This document shows, piece after piece, positions 33,573 through 43,274 of a stretch of 64,000 nucleotides of DNA. Origin of the DNA: Hippopus hippopus (lineage: Eukaryota; Mollusca; Bivalvia; Cardiida; Cardiidae); NCBI GenBank assembly GCA_946811185.2, contig OX328109.1, positions 62,001 to 126,000 on the forward strand. Direction: 5' to 3'. Under the pieces are notes generated by a model. The model saw only the letters and a list, made by a program, of their open reading frames with translations, searched no databases and was not told the origin of the DNA. Position numbers and translations under genes: made by a program. The number at the start of each line of letters is the position of its first letter. Positions within the stretch are counted from its first letter, which is position 1.

Positions 33573-34270
33573 TACAAGTTTGCTTTATTGTGTATTATAG
33601 GTCAGACAGATGAAGGTAGAAGACAGCATGTTATAAACAACTGAGAAAATGCTGGAACGATGAAGGTAGTTGCAGTTGCTTTTGTTCTTACTTAAATATA
33701 AAGTGTCCAATAATATCTGTTGTTGAACCCAGTACTCCAGTCAGTGACCTACAGGGCTAGTCATCTAGAGGTTATGATGTTAAATTTCAGATGAACTCAT
33801 TTTTAGTTTGTCTGTTTTCTAAGAAGTCATCAAGGTTTTGTCATACCCCCTGTCCCAGTTTGCATCACTGTTGTACAAAAACTGTAACATTGTATGATAT
33901 CTCTGTCATTAGTAAAGCTATTCATTTCAAACACTGACTAGTTGTGTCAACTATCAAAAGGGGAGCCCATACCAGTATACCAGTATGCCAGGTAACCATT
34001 AAAATGTTTTTGACACAGTCATACCCCTTTTTCAACTTATAATTTTCTCTGAAAATCAAAATATTTCTAAAAGCAACTGCAGCAGACTAACTGTTGGCAC
34101 TCCCAAGTGCTACTGTTATTTAGATGTTTCAAGAAAGATATAGATGCATAATGAACTAGAAAAACTTCAAACTCAAATCTAGTTGATAATTCTTGAACAA
34201 GACTTAGTGGTATCAAAATGACCCTATTTCCTCTTCAACAATGTCAAGTAGTTTCCATGAATTTGATTCC
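33573..34270. other. AT-rich spacer, nothing certain
   Basis: An acceptor-like TTTATTGTGTATTATAG at 33600 precedes a very short open segment; too weak to call. Confidence 0.4.
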
Positions 34271-34271
34271 C

Positions 34272-34540
34272 AATCTGGGACAAGGGGGTTTAATGTATCT
34301 CCTTGATACATTTTACCAAGCAAGTCCTCATATAATTTTGGATCCATAGAATCCATTTTGTCTATCACTCAACTGAACCTGGAGGTTGAATGGTTGTTTG
34401 ACATGCAAAAAATTTAACAATAGCAAAAGAATTCAACTTGTGTTAGCCTACCCAGACTGCGCAGGCTGACATGGGTTGACACTTTTTGCAGGTGCATGAA
34501 ACCAGCTTTCTACGGAGCACAATCTGTTCTATTTAAGCCC
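34272..34540 (+). mobile_element. TA1 copy with decayed ends
   Basis: GGTTTAATGTATCTCCTTGA on the left, the inner dyad CCTACCCAGACTGCGCAGGC, and ACTTTTTGCAGGTGCATG on the right. Terminal TGAGCC is not preserved. Confidence 0.8.
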
Positions 34541-34627
34541 TATACCAAATCACTCAGATAATTTGGTGGCAGGATCCGGCAAAATATTCTGTCAATGATG
34601 GGCTGTGGTACTCTTCTACCATATTTT

Positions 34628-34835
34628 TTAACTCTCTAACAAAATGAGTTATATGAAACTTCCAAGCTGATAGTAGACCAAAATTTTGCTGTTTCAAATG
34701 TTGATTTTGGAAGAAAAATGTCCCCTTTTTAGACTGGATAAATCCAAGATCAGACTGCATGTTCTGTGCAGTCTGATCTTGATGTACAATATCTGTAAAA
34801 GGTTCTTGAGTAGTGCATAGCAGCCTAAGGGTTAA
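34628..34835 (-). mobile_element. TM2 full-length copy
   Basis: TTAACTCTCTAACAAAATGA to AGCAGCCTAAGGGTTAA, 208 bp. The core palindrome contains AGATCAGACTGCATG and TGCAGTCTGATCT (34749-34781). Confidence 0.9.
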
Positions 34836-34974
34836 GACTCTTCACTGCACTGTAACAGTGTATGTAATGGCTGACAATATCTGTATATTGTAAAAATTCC
34901 TTTTTAAAATGTCCTTTTTTTTTTTTTCCCCAATCAAAATACATCCAGTACTATACTTTAACCTGTAAACACTT

Positions 34975-35190
34975 TTACTGTAAAGACAAAAAGTTAAGCT
35001 TGTCCAAGTCCAAAGCATTTGTAGAGCACAAAGTAAATGTGAAAAGTGAAATTTGTTTGTGGAGCAGTAGAAAACATCTTGTGAGAAGGAGAAAATGCTG
35101 GTTACCAGTAGTTTCTCTGTGTCTAACAAGGTTTTCAAAAAGCTATTTCCTCAGGATTGTTAAAATTTGGATTGTTTGGTTAAGGGTTTA
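34975..35190 (+). mobile_element. TM1 copy, left end decayed
   Basis: TTACTGTAAAGACAAAAAGT at the left, GCTTGTCCAAGTCCAAAGCA, a decayed core with GCTGGTTACCAG, and TTGTTTGGTTAAGGGTTTAA at the right. Confidence 0.85.
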
Positions 35191-35347
35191 ATTATCACAT
35201 GGTAGAACAGACAAAAACACTGAAACTGGTAGCTACATTAAATGCTACATGAAGCTTAACCCTTAGGCTGCTAAGTGCAGCTCACAGACCTTTTGCGGAC
35301 AGCATAGATCAAGATCAGACTGCACAGAACGTGCAGTCTGATCTTGG

Positions 35348-36129
35348 CAGGGGTCAAATTTAACTTTTTTTTCAACTAGCAAAAATTTGCTAGTGACCAT
35401 TTTTTCTACTAGCCAAAATCAATTTTGTACTAGCAATATTTTAACCCATTGCCACTCAGTCCCGTGTTTTAACGACTGAAATGAGAAACTTATGAAAACA
35501 TTGTGGCAAAAGGAGAAATTGCTCATAATGAGCAATTTCTCCATTTCCCACAATGTTTTCTACATTTGTACCAAATGCAGACACTTTCAATTTGGGAGAG
35601 TCTAAATATTGTTGAGTGGGTCTCATCTGTTTGCTCATACAATATTATAGCTCAGGCTCTACACATTCTGCATGGCAAAGAAAAATCCTTTGTTTGGACA
35701 AACTGTTTGATCATTAATTTATATTAAATAAATATTCCGGCGATGTCACGGAATCCGGCCTATTGCCGAAAAAACTGGATATTTTCCGCTCCATACTCTC
35801 AGCGAGGCAATGCAGACGTATAAACAACGTCAGAATCGTCTACGTGCTTTAAATATCGGATAAATGTATTTACAATATCGCAACAAGCGTCTCTACGAAT
35901 ACCGGTCACGTGGTCGGTGATACTCTCAAAGGATAGTTCTACACCGCATACGGCAATTCAGTGTACACGAAAAACGATCGCATTTATGGATTAATTCAGA
36001 TTTTTAAGTGGTAGGTTTGCCCATTTTCCGGCGCACTCGCAAATTATTTCGAGTGCTAGAATTTGGCACTCGCATTTTTTCATTTCAGCTCGCATTTTGC
36101 GAGTTTGCAACCGTTAAATTTGAACCTTG
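35348..36129. mobile_element. hAT-like element HT-4, 0.78 kb, inside TM2
   Basis: Ends CAGGGGTCAAATTTAAC and CAAGGTTCAAATTTAAC (reversed), flanked by CTTGG at 35343-35347 and 36130-36134. The subterminal parts have CTAGCAAAAATTTGCTAG on the left and CTCGCATTTTGCGAG on the right. It is itself interrupted by a TM1 element at 35441. Confidence 0.87.
35441..35617 (-). mobile_element. TM1 copy with the alternative core, inside HT-4
   Basis: TTAACCCATTGCCACTCAGT on the left; the core is GGAGAAATTGCTCATAATGA followed by GCAATTTCTCC (35513-35543), palindromic but different from the usual one. TTGGGAGAGTCTAAATATTG and a decayed end follow. Confidence 0.85.
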
Positions 36130-36366
36130 CTTGGATCTACACTGTCCGATAAGGAGATATCATTCCCCGAAAGGTACCTTTGAAATAACAATATTTGGGT
36201 TTTAACTATCAAACTGAAAATTTCATTTTAGTTATCTAGCAGGATAAGGGTTACTATGGAATCAACACAGATATTTGAGGAATTTTCTGATACATAATTT
36301 TGTATTTCAGGCCTGTTCAGTGTGCATAGTTCTCTAGTGAGCTTTTTAAGCTAGAAGGAGTCCTGT

Positions 36367-36570
36367 GTAGCTCAACAGTAAAGTGCAGGACTCCTGACCT
36401 GGAGGTCCCAGGTTTGAGGCTCACTGGAAGCGCTGGGTTTTACAAGGGAGTGTGCTTGGGCAAAACACTTCATAGCCCTAGCCCAGTACTGGTTGAACCC
36501 AGGAAGTACATTAATATGTATGCTATCAGTGATTTGAATGAAATAAACACCATTCAATCAATCATTAAAG
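36367..36570 (+). mobile_element. tRNA-derived SINE, third type
   Basis: Box A-like TAGCTCAACAGT (36368), box B-like CAGGTTTGAGGCTC (about 36410), the body GCTTGGGCAAAACACTTCA and the tail CACCATTCAATCAATCATT. A tRNA gene itself is unlikely because the acceptor stem is not closed. Confidence 0.82.
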
Positions 36571-36762
36571 CTAAGAAATTATTTGTAGAAGATCACACCT
36601 GTTCTGACAGGCCTAAGGTCTGTATTACCAAAGCAAACATGGCTCTTCATACAATTGTGGTTGGACATAATGTGTAATTGTTGGTAAAATAAATAATTGT
36701 ACTGCTATACTTTAAAGTGTAATTACAATTACAAACCGAGTAACCAAAAATTTTATCTTATA
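36571..36762. other. Spacer
   Basis: AT-rich, no signal seen. Confidence 0.4.
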
Positions 36763-37066
36763 TTTACAGCCAGACTAACATAAAACCAGGTGGATGGCAG
36801 GTGGATGGTTGAATAACATATAAAAGACAGAACTTAAAGAAGACGAGACGCCTAAAGCTATCCCCCTCCTCCTCTCCACACCCTCTCCCCACCCCCGCAT
36901 CCCTTTTTCCATTGCCGATTTATTCCCAATGTGTTACAGCCAAGACCAGCACAATACTAGATAGATATGATTATGGACTACATACAGAGAAAGAATATAT
37001 GCTTAGAAGAAGAGTCTCCTCTCTCCCCCCCCCCTTTTCCTACTCTGCCTATGTACAAATAGAAGA
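36763..37066 (+). repeat. Diverged tandem duplication with pyrimidine-rich tracts
   Basis: TTTACAGCCAGACTAACATA (from 36763) and GTTACAGCCAAGACCAGCAC (from 36936) begin two related segments, each running into a C/T-rich tract (about 36860-36935 and 37018-37040). The second is open in one frame (KTSTILDRYDYGLHTEKEYM...) after a splice-acceptor-like TTCCCAATGTGTTACAG, but no donor is evident before the TA1 insertion. Confidence 0.5.
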
Positions 37067-37326
37067 TGAGCTATGCTCTGGCAATAGAAGGTTAGATACA
37101 TCTCCTTGATGCATCATACTAAGAAAGTCATCACATTATGGATCAATTAAATCTATTTTGTCCTACAGCGGACTGAACCACTAGGTAGAGCGGTCTGTAG
37201 ACATGCAGAAAATTGACCAATAGCAGAAAGTTTCGACCCATGTCAACCTATGCGGACAGCACAGACTGATCTGGGTTGACACTTTTTGCATATGTATTTA
37301 ACAACCTTTTCACAAAGCTTGGCTCA
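37067..37326 (+). mobile_element. TA1 full-length copy
   Basis: TGAGCTATGCTCTGGCAATA to CACAAAGCTTGGCTCA, with the inner ATGCGGACAGCACAGACTGA region. The right flank is TA. Confidence 0.83.
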
Positions 37327-37639
37327 TATCTCTTGGCCATTTATTACTTGTTTAGGTATTACTGTTAGATAAATCTCAGTTAATGATTAAGTTACTACTG
37401 ATTTGATAGATCTTGATCACAATAAACATTCCCAGGATTTGTCTACAAACTTTTAAAATTATCAAATTAGTGGTACTGAACTAATGTGTACTGCAAGGCT
37501 CCATTTTTCCCAATTCATGACTGATTTGCAATGAAATACCTTTTTATGCAGAAGTAGCCATCAACCTAAAGACTATATAGTAATGGTTCAAGAAACATAT
37601 CTTTATACAACACTGCCCCTAAAAACAGATTTGTATACA
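37327..37639. other. AT-rich spacer, nothing recognised
   Basis: No repeat ends or exon signals were seen. Confidence 0.5.
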
Positions 37640-37905
37640 GTACTGTTTGATTTGTTTGTATTGGAGTTTAACGCCATTTCAACAGCTTAGGTCTTATCAT
37701 GGTGGTCAGTGAAGCACCCATGTGTTTCCAGGCTTTCTCACACCAGTACTGACACAACTCCGTTCCAAAGTCACTGACTACTTTTCTCACATGCATCAGA
37801 GGTGAGAGGCGAAAAATCGCTGGAAAGAAAGTTCGCTGCAACCGAGTATTTAAACCGCAACTTCCAGGTCATGAGTTAGATACGCTAACCACTGAGCTAC
37901 CTGAT
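37640..37905 (-). mobile_element. Antisense tRNA-derived SINE, second family
   Basis: TTTGTATTGGAGTTTAACGC, CAGCTTAGGTCTTATCATGG, then AACCGCAACTTCCAGGTCAT and GCTAACCACTGAGCTACC as the reversed head. The copy is better preserved than 27125-27385. Confidence 0.87.
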
Positions 37906-37949
37906 GAGGCAGTACTGGTTTAGGTGAACATGTTTGTGTATAGCACCAG

Positions 37950-38345
37950 GCCCATATTCACCAGCCATTCTTATATTCTTAACACACATTCATGAGTTTA
38001 ACAACCTTTGGGAAGAAGGCTTTTGAAAAGATTGTGGGAAAAGGAGAAAATGCTGGTAACCAGCGTTTTCTCCTTTTCCCACTATCTTTTCTACTCTACG
38101 AGGAAGAAATTTCAATTTTTGAGTCATATTTATCATCTGCAAATCCTTTTAAATTGGATGGTTCTAAAATTTTGTCATGTGGTAAAGTTAATAACCTTTA
38201 TAGTCTAATTCTTAAGAATCTTCCTAATTTTATAGTAACACAGTCTATGATTGGTTATACCCAACTGTTTAGCCAATCAGACATTGTGTTATTTTGTAAA
38301 GTTTGAATAGACCGAGAATGCATTATAGAATGGTTGGTGAACATT
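37950..38345. mobile_element. MITE with TTCACCARCCATTCT ends, host of a TM1
   Basis: Left end TTCACCAGCCATTCTTATA and right end reversed TTCACCAACCATTCTATAA. It contains GATTGG...GTTTAGCCAATCAGAC (38248-38282), a dyad also found at 60876. A TM1 element sits at its left TTAA. Confidence 0.77.
37979..38191 (-). mobile_element. TM1 copy nested in another MITE
   Basis: TTAACACACATTCATGAG (the CCTTTACC of the usual end is deleted) to CATGTGGTAAAGTTAA. TTAA is present at both sides. Core at about 38034-38083. Confidence 0.88.
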
Positions 38346-38404
38346 GTTCCTGCTTTAGTGAACATATTTAGGTGATAACAGTTATTGAACAGATTTTATA
38401 TCTA

Positions 38405-38633
38405 TTAACTCTTTACCAAACGACAAAATTTTAGACTGGTCCAAATTGAAAGCATTTGCAGACAACAAAATTAATGTGACTCAAAAATAGAAATTTGTTT
38501 CCAGCAGGGTAGAAAACATTGTGGGAAAAGGAGAAAATGCTGGCTACCAGCATTTTCTCCTTTTCCCACAATGTTTTCAAAAGGCTTCTATCTCAGGGTC
38601 GTAAAAACCAGGGATTGTTCGGGAAAGGGTTAA
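38405..38633 (+). mobile_element. TM1 full-length copy with perfect core palindrome
   Basis: TTAACTCTTTACCAAACGAC to TCGGGAAAGGGTTAA, 229 bp. At 38521-38569 two 23-base arms (GTGGGAAAAGGAGAAAATGC and onward) pair perfectly around CTA. Confidence 0.96.
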
Positions 38634-38820
38634 ATATGATAGACTGTTTGGTTATCTAGTAATTCAAAATTTACCTGATGACAAAACTTTACACATGTAT
38701 ATTCAAAAACTGATATAAGTCTTTTGAAGGGGGAAAAGAGAGAATGCTGGTTATAAGCATTTTCTTCTTTTCCCACATTGTTTTCATAAGCCTTCTTCCT
38801 CTGCATCATCAAAAGTTGGA
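38634..38820 (+). mobile_element. TM1 copy, strongly decayed, adjoining
   Basis: AAAATTTACCTGATGACAAA, GAATGCTGGTTATAAGCATT and CATTGTTTTCATAAGCCTTC. Shares the TTAA at 38630 with its neighbour. Confidence 0.75.
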
Positions 38821-38825
38821 CTGGT

Positions 38826-38956
38826 ATCCAGCATTTTCTTCACAATGTTTGCTCACCCTTCTGAAACAATTGCAATCATTTAAGCAGCATTTAATTTGTC
38901 ATCTGCAAAAACCTTCATTATTAGATCAGTCTAAAATATTATTTGATAAAGAGTTA
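38826..38956 (-). mobile_element. TM1 fragment
   Basis: CAGCATTTTCTTCACAATG, TTTGTCATCTGCAAAAACC and TTTGATAAAGAGTTAA; starts at the palindrome centre. Confidence 0.8.
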
Positions 38957-39172
38957 AGCAATTTTTTCAACCTAGAAATTAATTAACTATTAGATTTAAT
39001 ACTGTTTGTAAATGGTGGATGCTTATTTTTTCTGTCACTTTTTTTGTGAAACATTAAGATGTTTTGCACTTTTTCATGCAAGGTTAGTTAAGTATAGAGA
39101 GAGACAAATATATACAATATTCTCAATGAAGCCAGCTTGTAAAATTGTTGAGTCTAAACAGGTCCTCTGTGG
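38957..39172. other. AT-rich spacer
   Basis: Nothing recognised. Confidence 0.5.
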
Positions 39173-39399
39173 TTAACTCTTTACCTCATAATCCTGACTT
39201 AACGACCCTGAGAAAAAAGCCTTTTGAAAACATTGTGGGAAAAGGAGAAAATGCTGGAAACCAGCATTTTCTCCTTCTCCCACAATGTTTTCTGTGCTTC
39301 CAAAAACAAATTTCAGTATTTGAGTCACATATAGTTTGTTGTCTGCAAATGCTTTCAATTTGGAACAATCCGAAATTTTGTCGTTTGGTAAAGAGTTAA
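39173..39399 (-). mobile_element. TM1 full-length copy
   Basis: TTAACTCTTTACCTCATAAT to TCGTTTGGTAAAGAGTTAA, 227 bp. Core about 39234-39285 with one mismatch (centre GGAAACC). Confidence 0.95.
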
Positions 39400-39402
39400 G
39401 GC

Positions 39403-39610
39403 CTTGAATTTTTAATCGAAGAAATCTGAGATTGATCGGTGCTGACTGCATACATGGACTGTCCTTGAGCAAGGCAGTGCAGAGACCTAGCCTTAAACTG
39501 GCAAAACTGGAGAAAGACATTTATAATTGAGCTGTTTCTGTGATGTGGCTAGTGTATTGTTGAAAGTGGCATAAAGCACCATTTAAAGCATGAATTTAGT
39601 TGTTTGATAG
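39403..39610 (+). mobile_element. Probable SINE tail fragment
   Basis: GACTGTCCTTGAGCAAGGCA and GTGTATTGTTGAAAGTGGCA with TAAAGCACCATTTAAAG resemble the tail of a tRNA-derived SINE. No head seen. Confidence 0.45.
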
Positions 39611-39636
39611 TATTCAGTCTTTTCCTCGATTTGGCT

Positions 39637-39812
39637 TTAACCCTGTACCAAACAAAATTTCAAACTTGTCCAAATTGAAAGCCCTTGCAGATGATGTTTG
39701 TCTTTGAGAGGGAAGAAAACATTGTGGGAAGAGGAGAAAGTGGTGGTTAGAAGCATTTCTTCCTCTTCAGATAATGTTTTCAGAAGCCTTTTTCCTCAGG
39801 ATTGTTAAAACA
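39637..39812 (+). mobile_element. TM1 copy, shortened
   Basis: TTAACCCTGTACCAAACAAA, CTTGTCCAAATTGAAAGCCC and a degenerate core (GAGAAAGTGGTGGTTAGAAG). The right end stops after GGATTGTTAAAACA. Confidence 0.83.
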
Positions 39813-39876
39813 GAAAAGGCATAACTGAAAGTTTGATAACAGGGGTATTGGCTGTATATCATTTTATGTATGTGAG

Positions 39877-39924
39877 CAAACATACATTAAGGCTTTGCAA
39901 GTTTCACTCATTTTCAATTGCAAG
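39877..39924 (+). CDS. Weak exon candidate
   Basis: Forty-eight bases between an AG (TGTATGTGAG) and a good donor, TTGCAAG|GTAAGC. Frame 0 is open (QTYIKALQVSLIFNCK) and would fit after the 27727 exon, which ends in phase 0. The acceptor tract is poor, so this is little more than a donor site with an open frame upstream. Confidence 0.12.
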
Positions 39925-40439
39925 GTAAGCATCCACCGTGTTCTATGTTGCAGTTAAGAACTGGAATCAAAGAAAGCTGCAGTTTTCTTTCTGCCTTTCA
40001 TCTGTAAAAGATTCATCAGTAGAGTTGACAGCTCTTCAAAATCAGTTTTGGATAGTGATATGATCACTCGTACTGTGAGCGTCCCTTCCCCAGTCTAATT
40101 TTTAAATTTCATACACAGAGTTTAAACCTATTTTGACCTATATCCAGTCTTCTTGGCAGTCACATTAGGATGCTTACATTTTTAACAGTTTACGCTCAGT
40201 TAAACTGGTCCTAGGTGAATGGTACCCTGCTAACAGGTCAATATGCTGAGAGGAGGTAGAAGTTGCCTGCTGCAGAATTGGACACACACGTTTAGGGCAT
40301 TCTTGGCTGTAACCACATCATGAGGCACCAGAGTGCATCCCATGCAATGTGCCCTTTTCAGTTGAACACATCTTTTTGACTGTGTAGATCTTCATCCAAT
40401 TCGTTCCAAACACTTCATTGTTGACAGTAATGATTGCCT
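39925..40439. other. Spacer, nothing recognised
   Basis: No repeat ends were found. Mixed composition, stops in all frames. Confidence 0.4.
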
Positions 40440-40575
40440 TCCTTAAGGAGATTGGACTCTACAAAACTGTGATATTGTTTTAGTAATTTTTCTTCATATT
40501 CAGACTTTTTTCTTAGTGTCACTTTATATCAATTTTATTTTATTTCCATTACAGAATCTTTTATCATGTATCCAT
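40440..40575 (+). repeat. Diverged duplication, first copy
   Basis: AAGGAGATTGGACTCTACAA through TATCAATTTTATTTTATTTC and CATTACAG; the second copy is 545 bp downstream. It could be an old segmental duplication around an acceptor-like site. Confidence 0.75.
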
Positions 40576-40983
40576 TACTAATATTTTTTCATTCTATTTA
40601 TATCATTTTTTCTCTTTTATATTTTATCGTGCAGGATTATCTTGGATGTATGTAGATTAATAATTCTACAAATGCCACTTTAGTTTAGTTGCTGGAATTC
40701 AAGAATACAAAATCTTTCTGTTTGAAAATTTCATCTGGATACTGTATCAAATATTCATAACATAACATACATGTAAAGTTTATTTAGCATGAAATATGTA
40801 CATATTTAGAGCCAACTAAATACAAGTTAGTAACAAAGTGAAAATTGTTTTCCGAGACAAATACAGTATCAAACATTCAAATGGATCAGTTTAAAAAATA
40901 CGGATAAATTCCAGCTAAACTGTTGCCAATGACAGATCAAGACATTCCAGAAAGATTGTCAACCTGTTCAAGGACATTGCTTT
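40576..40983. other. AT-rich spacer
   Basis: Nothing recognised. Confidence 0.45.
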
Positions 40984-41120
40984 TCTCAAGGAGATTGGAC
41001 CTGATACAAAATTATGATATTGTTTTTGAACCTTTCATTCATATTCAGACTATTTTATTCTTATCACATCACTGTATATCAATTTTATTTTATTTCCATT
41101 GCAGTATTGCAGTTTTGTAT
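40984..41120 (+). repeat. Diverged duplication, second copy
   Basis: AAGGAGATTGGACCTGATAC through TATCAATTTTATTTTATTTC and CATTGCAG, matching 40440-40575 with small gaps. Confidence 0.75.
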
Positions 41121-41140
41121 TTTAACCTATATGAAACAGT

Positions 41141-41326
41141 ATGCCCAAATTGAAAGCTTTAGCAGAGGACAAAATAAGTGTGAGTCAAAGATTGAAATTG
41201 TTTTGGAAGGGGTAGAAAACATAATGGGGAAAGGAGAAAATGCTGGTAACTGGCATTTTCTCCTTTTCCCACAATGTTTTCAAAAGTCTAATTTCCCTTT
41301 CTTGTTAAAACTGTGGACTGTGTGGT
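41141..41326 (+). mobile_element. TM1 copy lacking its left end
   Basis: CCCAAATTGAAAGCTTTAGC, GTAGAAAACATAATGGGGAA, core with AATGCTGGTAACTGGCATTT, then TGTGTGGTC without TTAA. Confidence 0.85.
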
Positions 41327-41789
41327 CATGAGCCATATCATTTTGTCTTTCTGGTCTTCTAGCTTTCAACTTTTCACCATATTGACCTGTAGATTATTGG
41401 AACAAGACTGTAGATATTTTCTACAATTTAAGAGCATTGTGATTTTGCTGAAAAGAAACTTACTTTAATCGGACAAGTTTTACGTCTGTGAAGATAAAAC
41501 CATTTAATGAGCCCTAATTTTTCATTCACCTTTTCTTTTTGTTGAGAAAAGTAAAAGCTCTAAAACAGTTGAAACTCTACTTAACGTTATGATGTTATTT
41601 AAGTATGCTTATGCCTCCCTTTGATTCCAGTGTTAGATATTGAATATGTAAAAAGTGCCTGAATTATAACATGGGTTATTTTAAGGTTTGTTTACCATCC
41701 CATTTTACATTACATTATGTATTGTATTATACAGGTTATTGTGACAAGAAAGTGTTTGTACTGAGCAATGTCTCTGCCACAAGCTGTTT
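41327..41789. other. AT-rich spacer
   Basis: Nothing recognised. Confidence 0.5.
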
Positions 41790-41993
41790 TACTATATGAT
41801 CCTGACTAAAGAAGACTTTACAAAGCATGAGAGAAGAAGAAAGTGCTGGTAGCAAACATTTTCTGCTTTTCCCAGAATCTTTTCTATCCTTTTTAAAACA
41901 AAATGCGTAATTTCAGCCACATTGAATCCATTGTCTTCTAATGCTGTCAGATTACACAAGTCTAAGATTTTGTTGTGTGTTTATAAGAGTTAA
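41790..41993 (-). mobile_element. TM1 copy, left member of a TTAA-sharing pair
   Basis: GATCCTGACTAAAGAAGAC, GTGCTGGTAGCAAACATTTT and TTTATAAGAGTTAA at the right end. Confidence 0.83.
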
Positions 41994-42195
41994 CTCTGTA
42001 CTTACCCTGAGAACATGCCTTTTGAAAACATCGTGTAAAAAACAGACAATGCTGGTCACCAGCATTTTCTGCTTTTCCTATAATGTTTTCTTCCCTTCCA
42101 TACACAAAGGTCATAATCTAACCACATTTAATTTTGCGTTTGCAAAAGCTTTCAATACAGATTAGTCTATAATTTTGTCATGTGGTAAAGGGTTT
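41990..42195 (-). mobile_element. TM1 copy, right member of the pair
   Basis: TTAACTCTGTACTTACCCTG, GACAATGCTGGTCACCAGCA and TCATGTGGTAAAGGGTTTAT. Confidence 0.87.
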
Positions 42196-42342
42196 ATCCA
42201 CTCTTTCATAGATTATTTCTGTATTCAGTCTGCTGTAAATCTACGTCTACAGGTGTTCCATTAAAACACATTGTTGTATGCTAGTGACAATTTCAGGCAC
42301 TTCTATGTTGAGATATTATATAGTTTGTCCAGGTATTTTTAT

Positions 42343-42798
42343 TTAACCCTTTACCACACAATCCTGAGTTTTAACAACCTTGAGGCTGAAGGGTTTATAA
42401 ATATTATTTGGAAAGGAGAAAATCCTGGTAATTAGCATTTTCTCCTTTGTTTTTCGCAATGTTTTCTACCCTTCTAAAGAAAAATCCACAGTTAACTCTT
42501 TACCACACAATGACACCTTTCAATGCCCCTGAAGAAGAGGCCTTTTGAAAACATTGTGGGAAAAGAAGAAAATGCTGGTAACCAGCATTTTCTCCTTTTC
42601 CCACAAAGTTTTCTGCCCTATCAAAGAAAAGTTGCGTCATTTGAGCCACTATGAAATTGTTGTCTGCAAATGCTTTCAATTTGGATAGGTCTTAAATTTT
42701 GCCGTGTGGTAAAGGGTTAAAACTCTATTTGATATTCTGTCTGCAAATGCTTTGGATTTGGACAGGTCCAAAATTGTCCTGTGTGGTAGAGAGATAAA
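42343..42798 (-). mobile_element. TM1 copy interrupted by another TM1
   Basis: TTAACCCTTTACCACACAAT to AAAATCCACAGTTAA (42495), resuming after the inner element as AACTCTATTTGATATTCTGT (42721) and ending TGTGTGGTAGAGAGATAAA. The join restores TM1's usual right half. Confidence 0.9.
42492..42720 (-). mobile_element. TM1 full-length copy nested in TM1
   Basis: TTAACTCTTTACCACACAAT to GTGTGGTAAAGGGTTAA, 229 bp, with TTAA at each edge (42492-42495 and 42717-42720). Core about 42556-42604, centre GGTAACC. Confidence 0.95.
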
Positions 42799-42829
42799 TC
42801 CTGTGAGGGATGATTTGTAATCAATAATT

Positions 42830-42990
42830 TGTGACAACGTGTACCTATTACACAAGTTTAATGTATGGCAAGAAGAGAAACTGCTTGTCATGAGCAGTGT
42901 CTCCTTTTACCACAGCCTTTTCAGATCCTTTTACAATTGGATAGTTTTTACAGACCAGATTTTCACAGTGACATTTCTATGCAGCAAAGC
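42830..42990. mobile_element. Decayed TM1 with the alternative core
   Basis: GGCAAGAAGAGAAACTGCTT, then GTCATGAGCAGTGTCTCC: a palindrome related to that at 35513, not to the common core. Confidence 0.65.
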
Positions 42991-43057
42991 TGATTCTCTG
43001 CTTGCAAATCATTCCATGTTTTCCTGTATCCATGTTGTCTTGGAACATTCAAAAGGA

Positions 43058-43274
43058 TTAACCCTTTACCAAACAATCCTGTGTTATAATGACCCTGGGG
43101 AAAAGGGCCTTTGATAACATTGTGGGAAAAGGAGAAAATGCTTATATCCAGCATTCTCTCTTTGCCCAAGAATTTTTTTTTTTTTTAAACTAATAGTTTG
43201 CACAACAATTTTGTTATTGGCTAATGCTTTCAATTTGAGGAAGTCTAAGATTTTATTGTGTAGTAAAGAGTTAA
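43058..43274 (-). mobile_element. TM1 full-length copy
   Basis: TTAACCCTTTACCAAACAAT to GTGTAGTAAAGAGTTAA; the right core arm is decayed and followed by a T tract. Confidence 0.92.

Larger units (their letters stand above)
35256..36254 (+). mobile_element. TM2 copy split by a hAT-like element
   Basis: TTAACCCTTAGGCTGCTAAG through the core palindrome to CTGATCTTGG (35347), then resumes CTTGGATCTACACTGTCC (36130) and ends TAGCAGGATAAGGGTTAC (TTAA mutated). The joined sequence matches the copy at 51126. Confidence 0.88.

Noticed and set aside
33600..33660. Micro-exon after TTTATTGTGTATTATAG
   Set aside because: Only five codons before a poor donor, and phase does not fit the other candidates.
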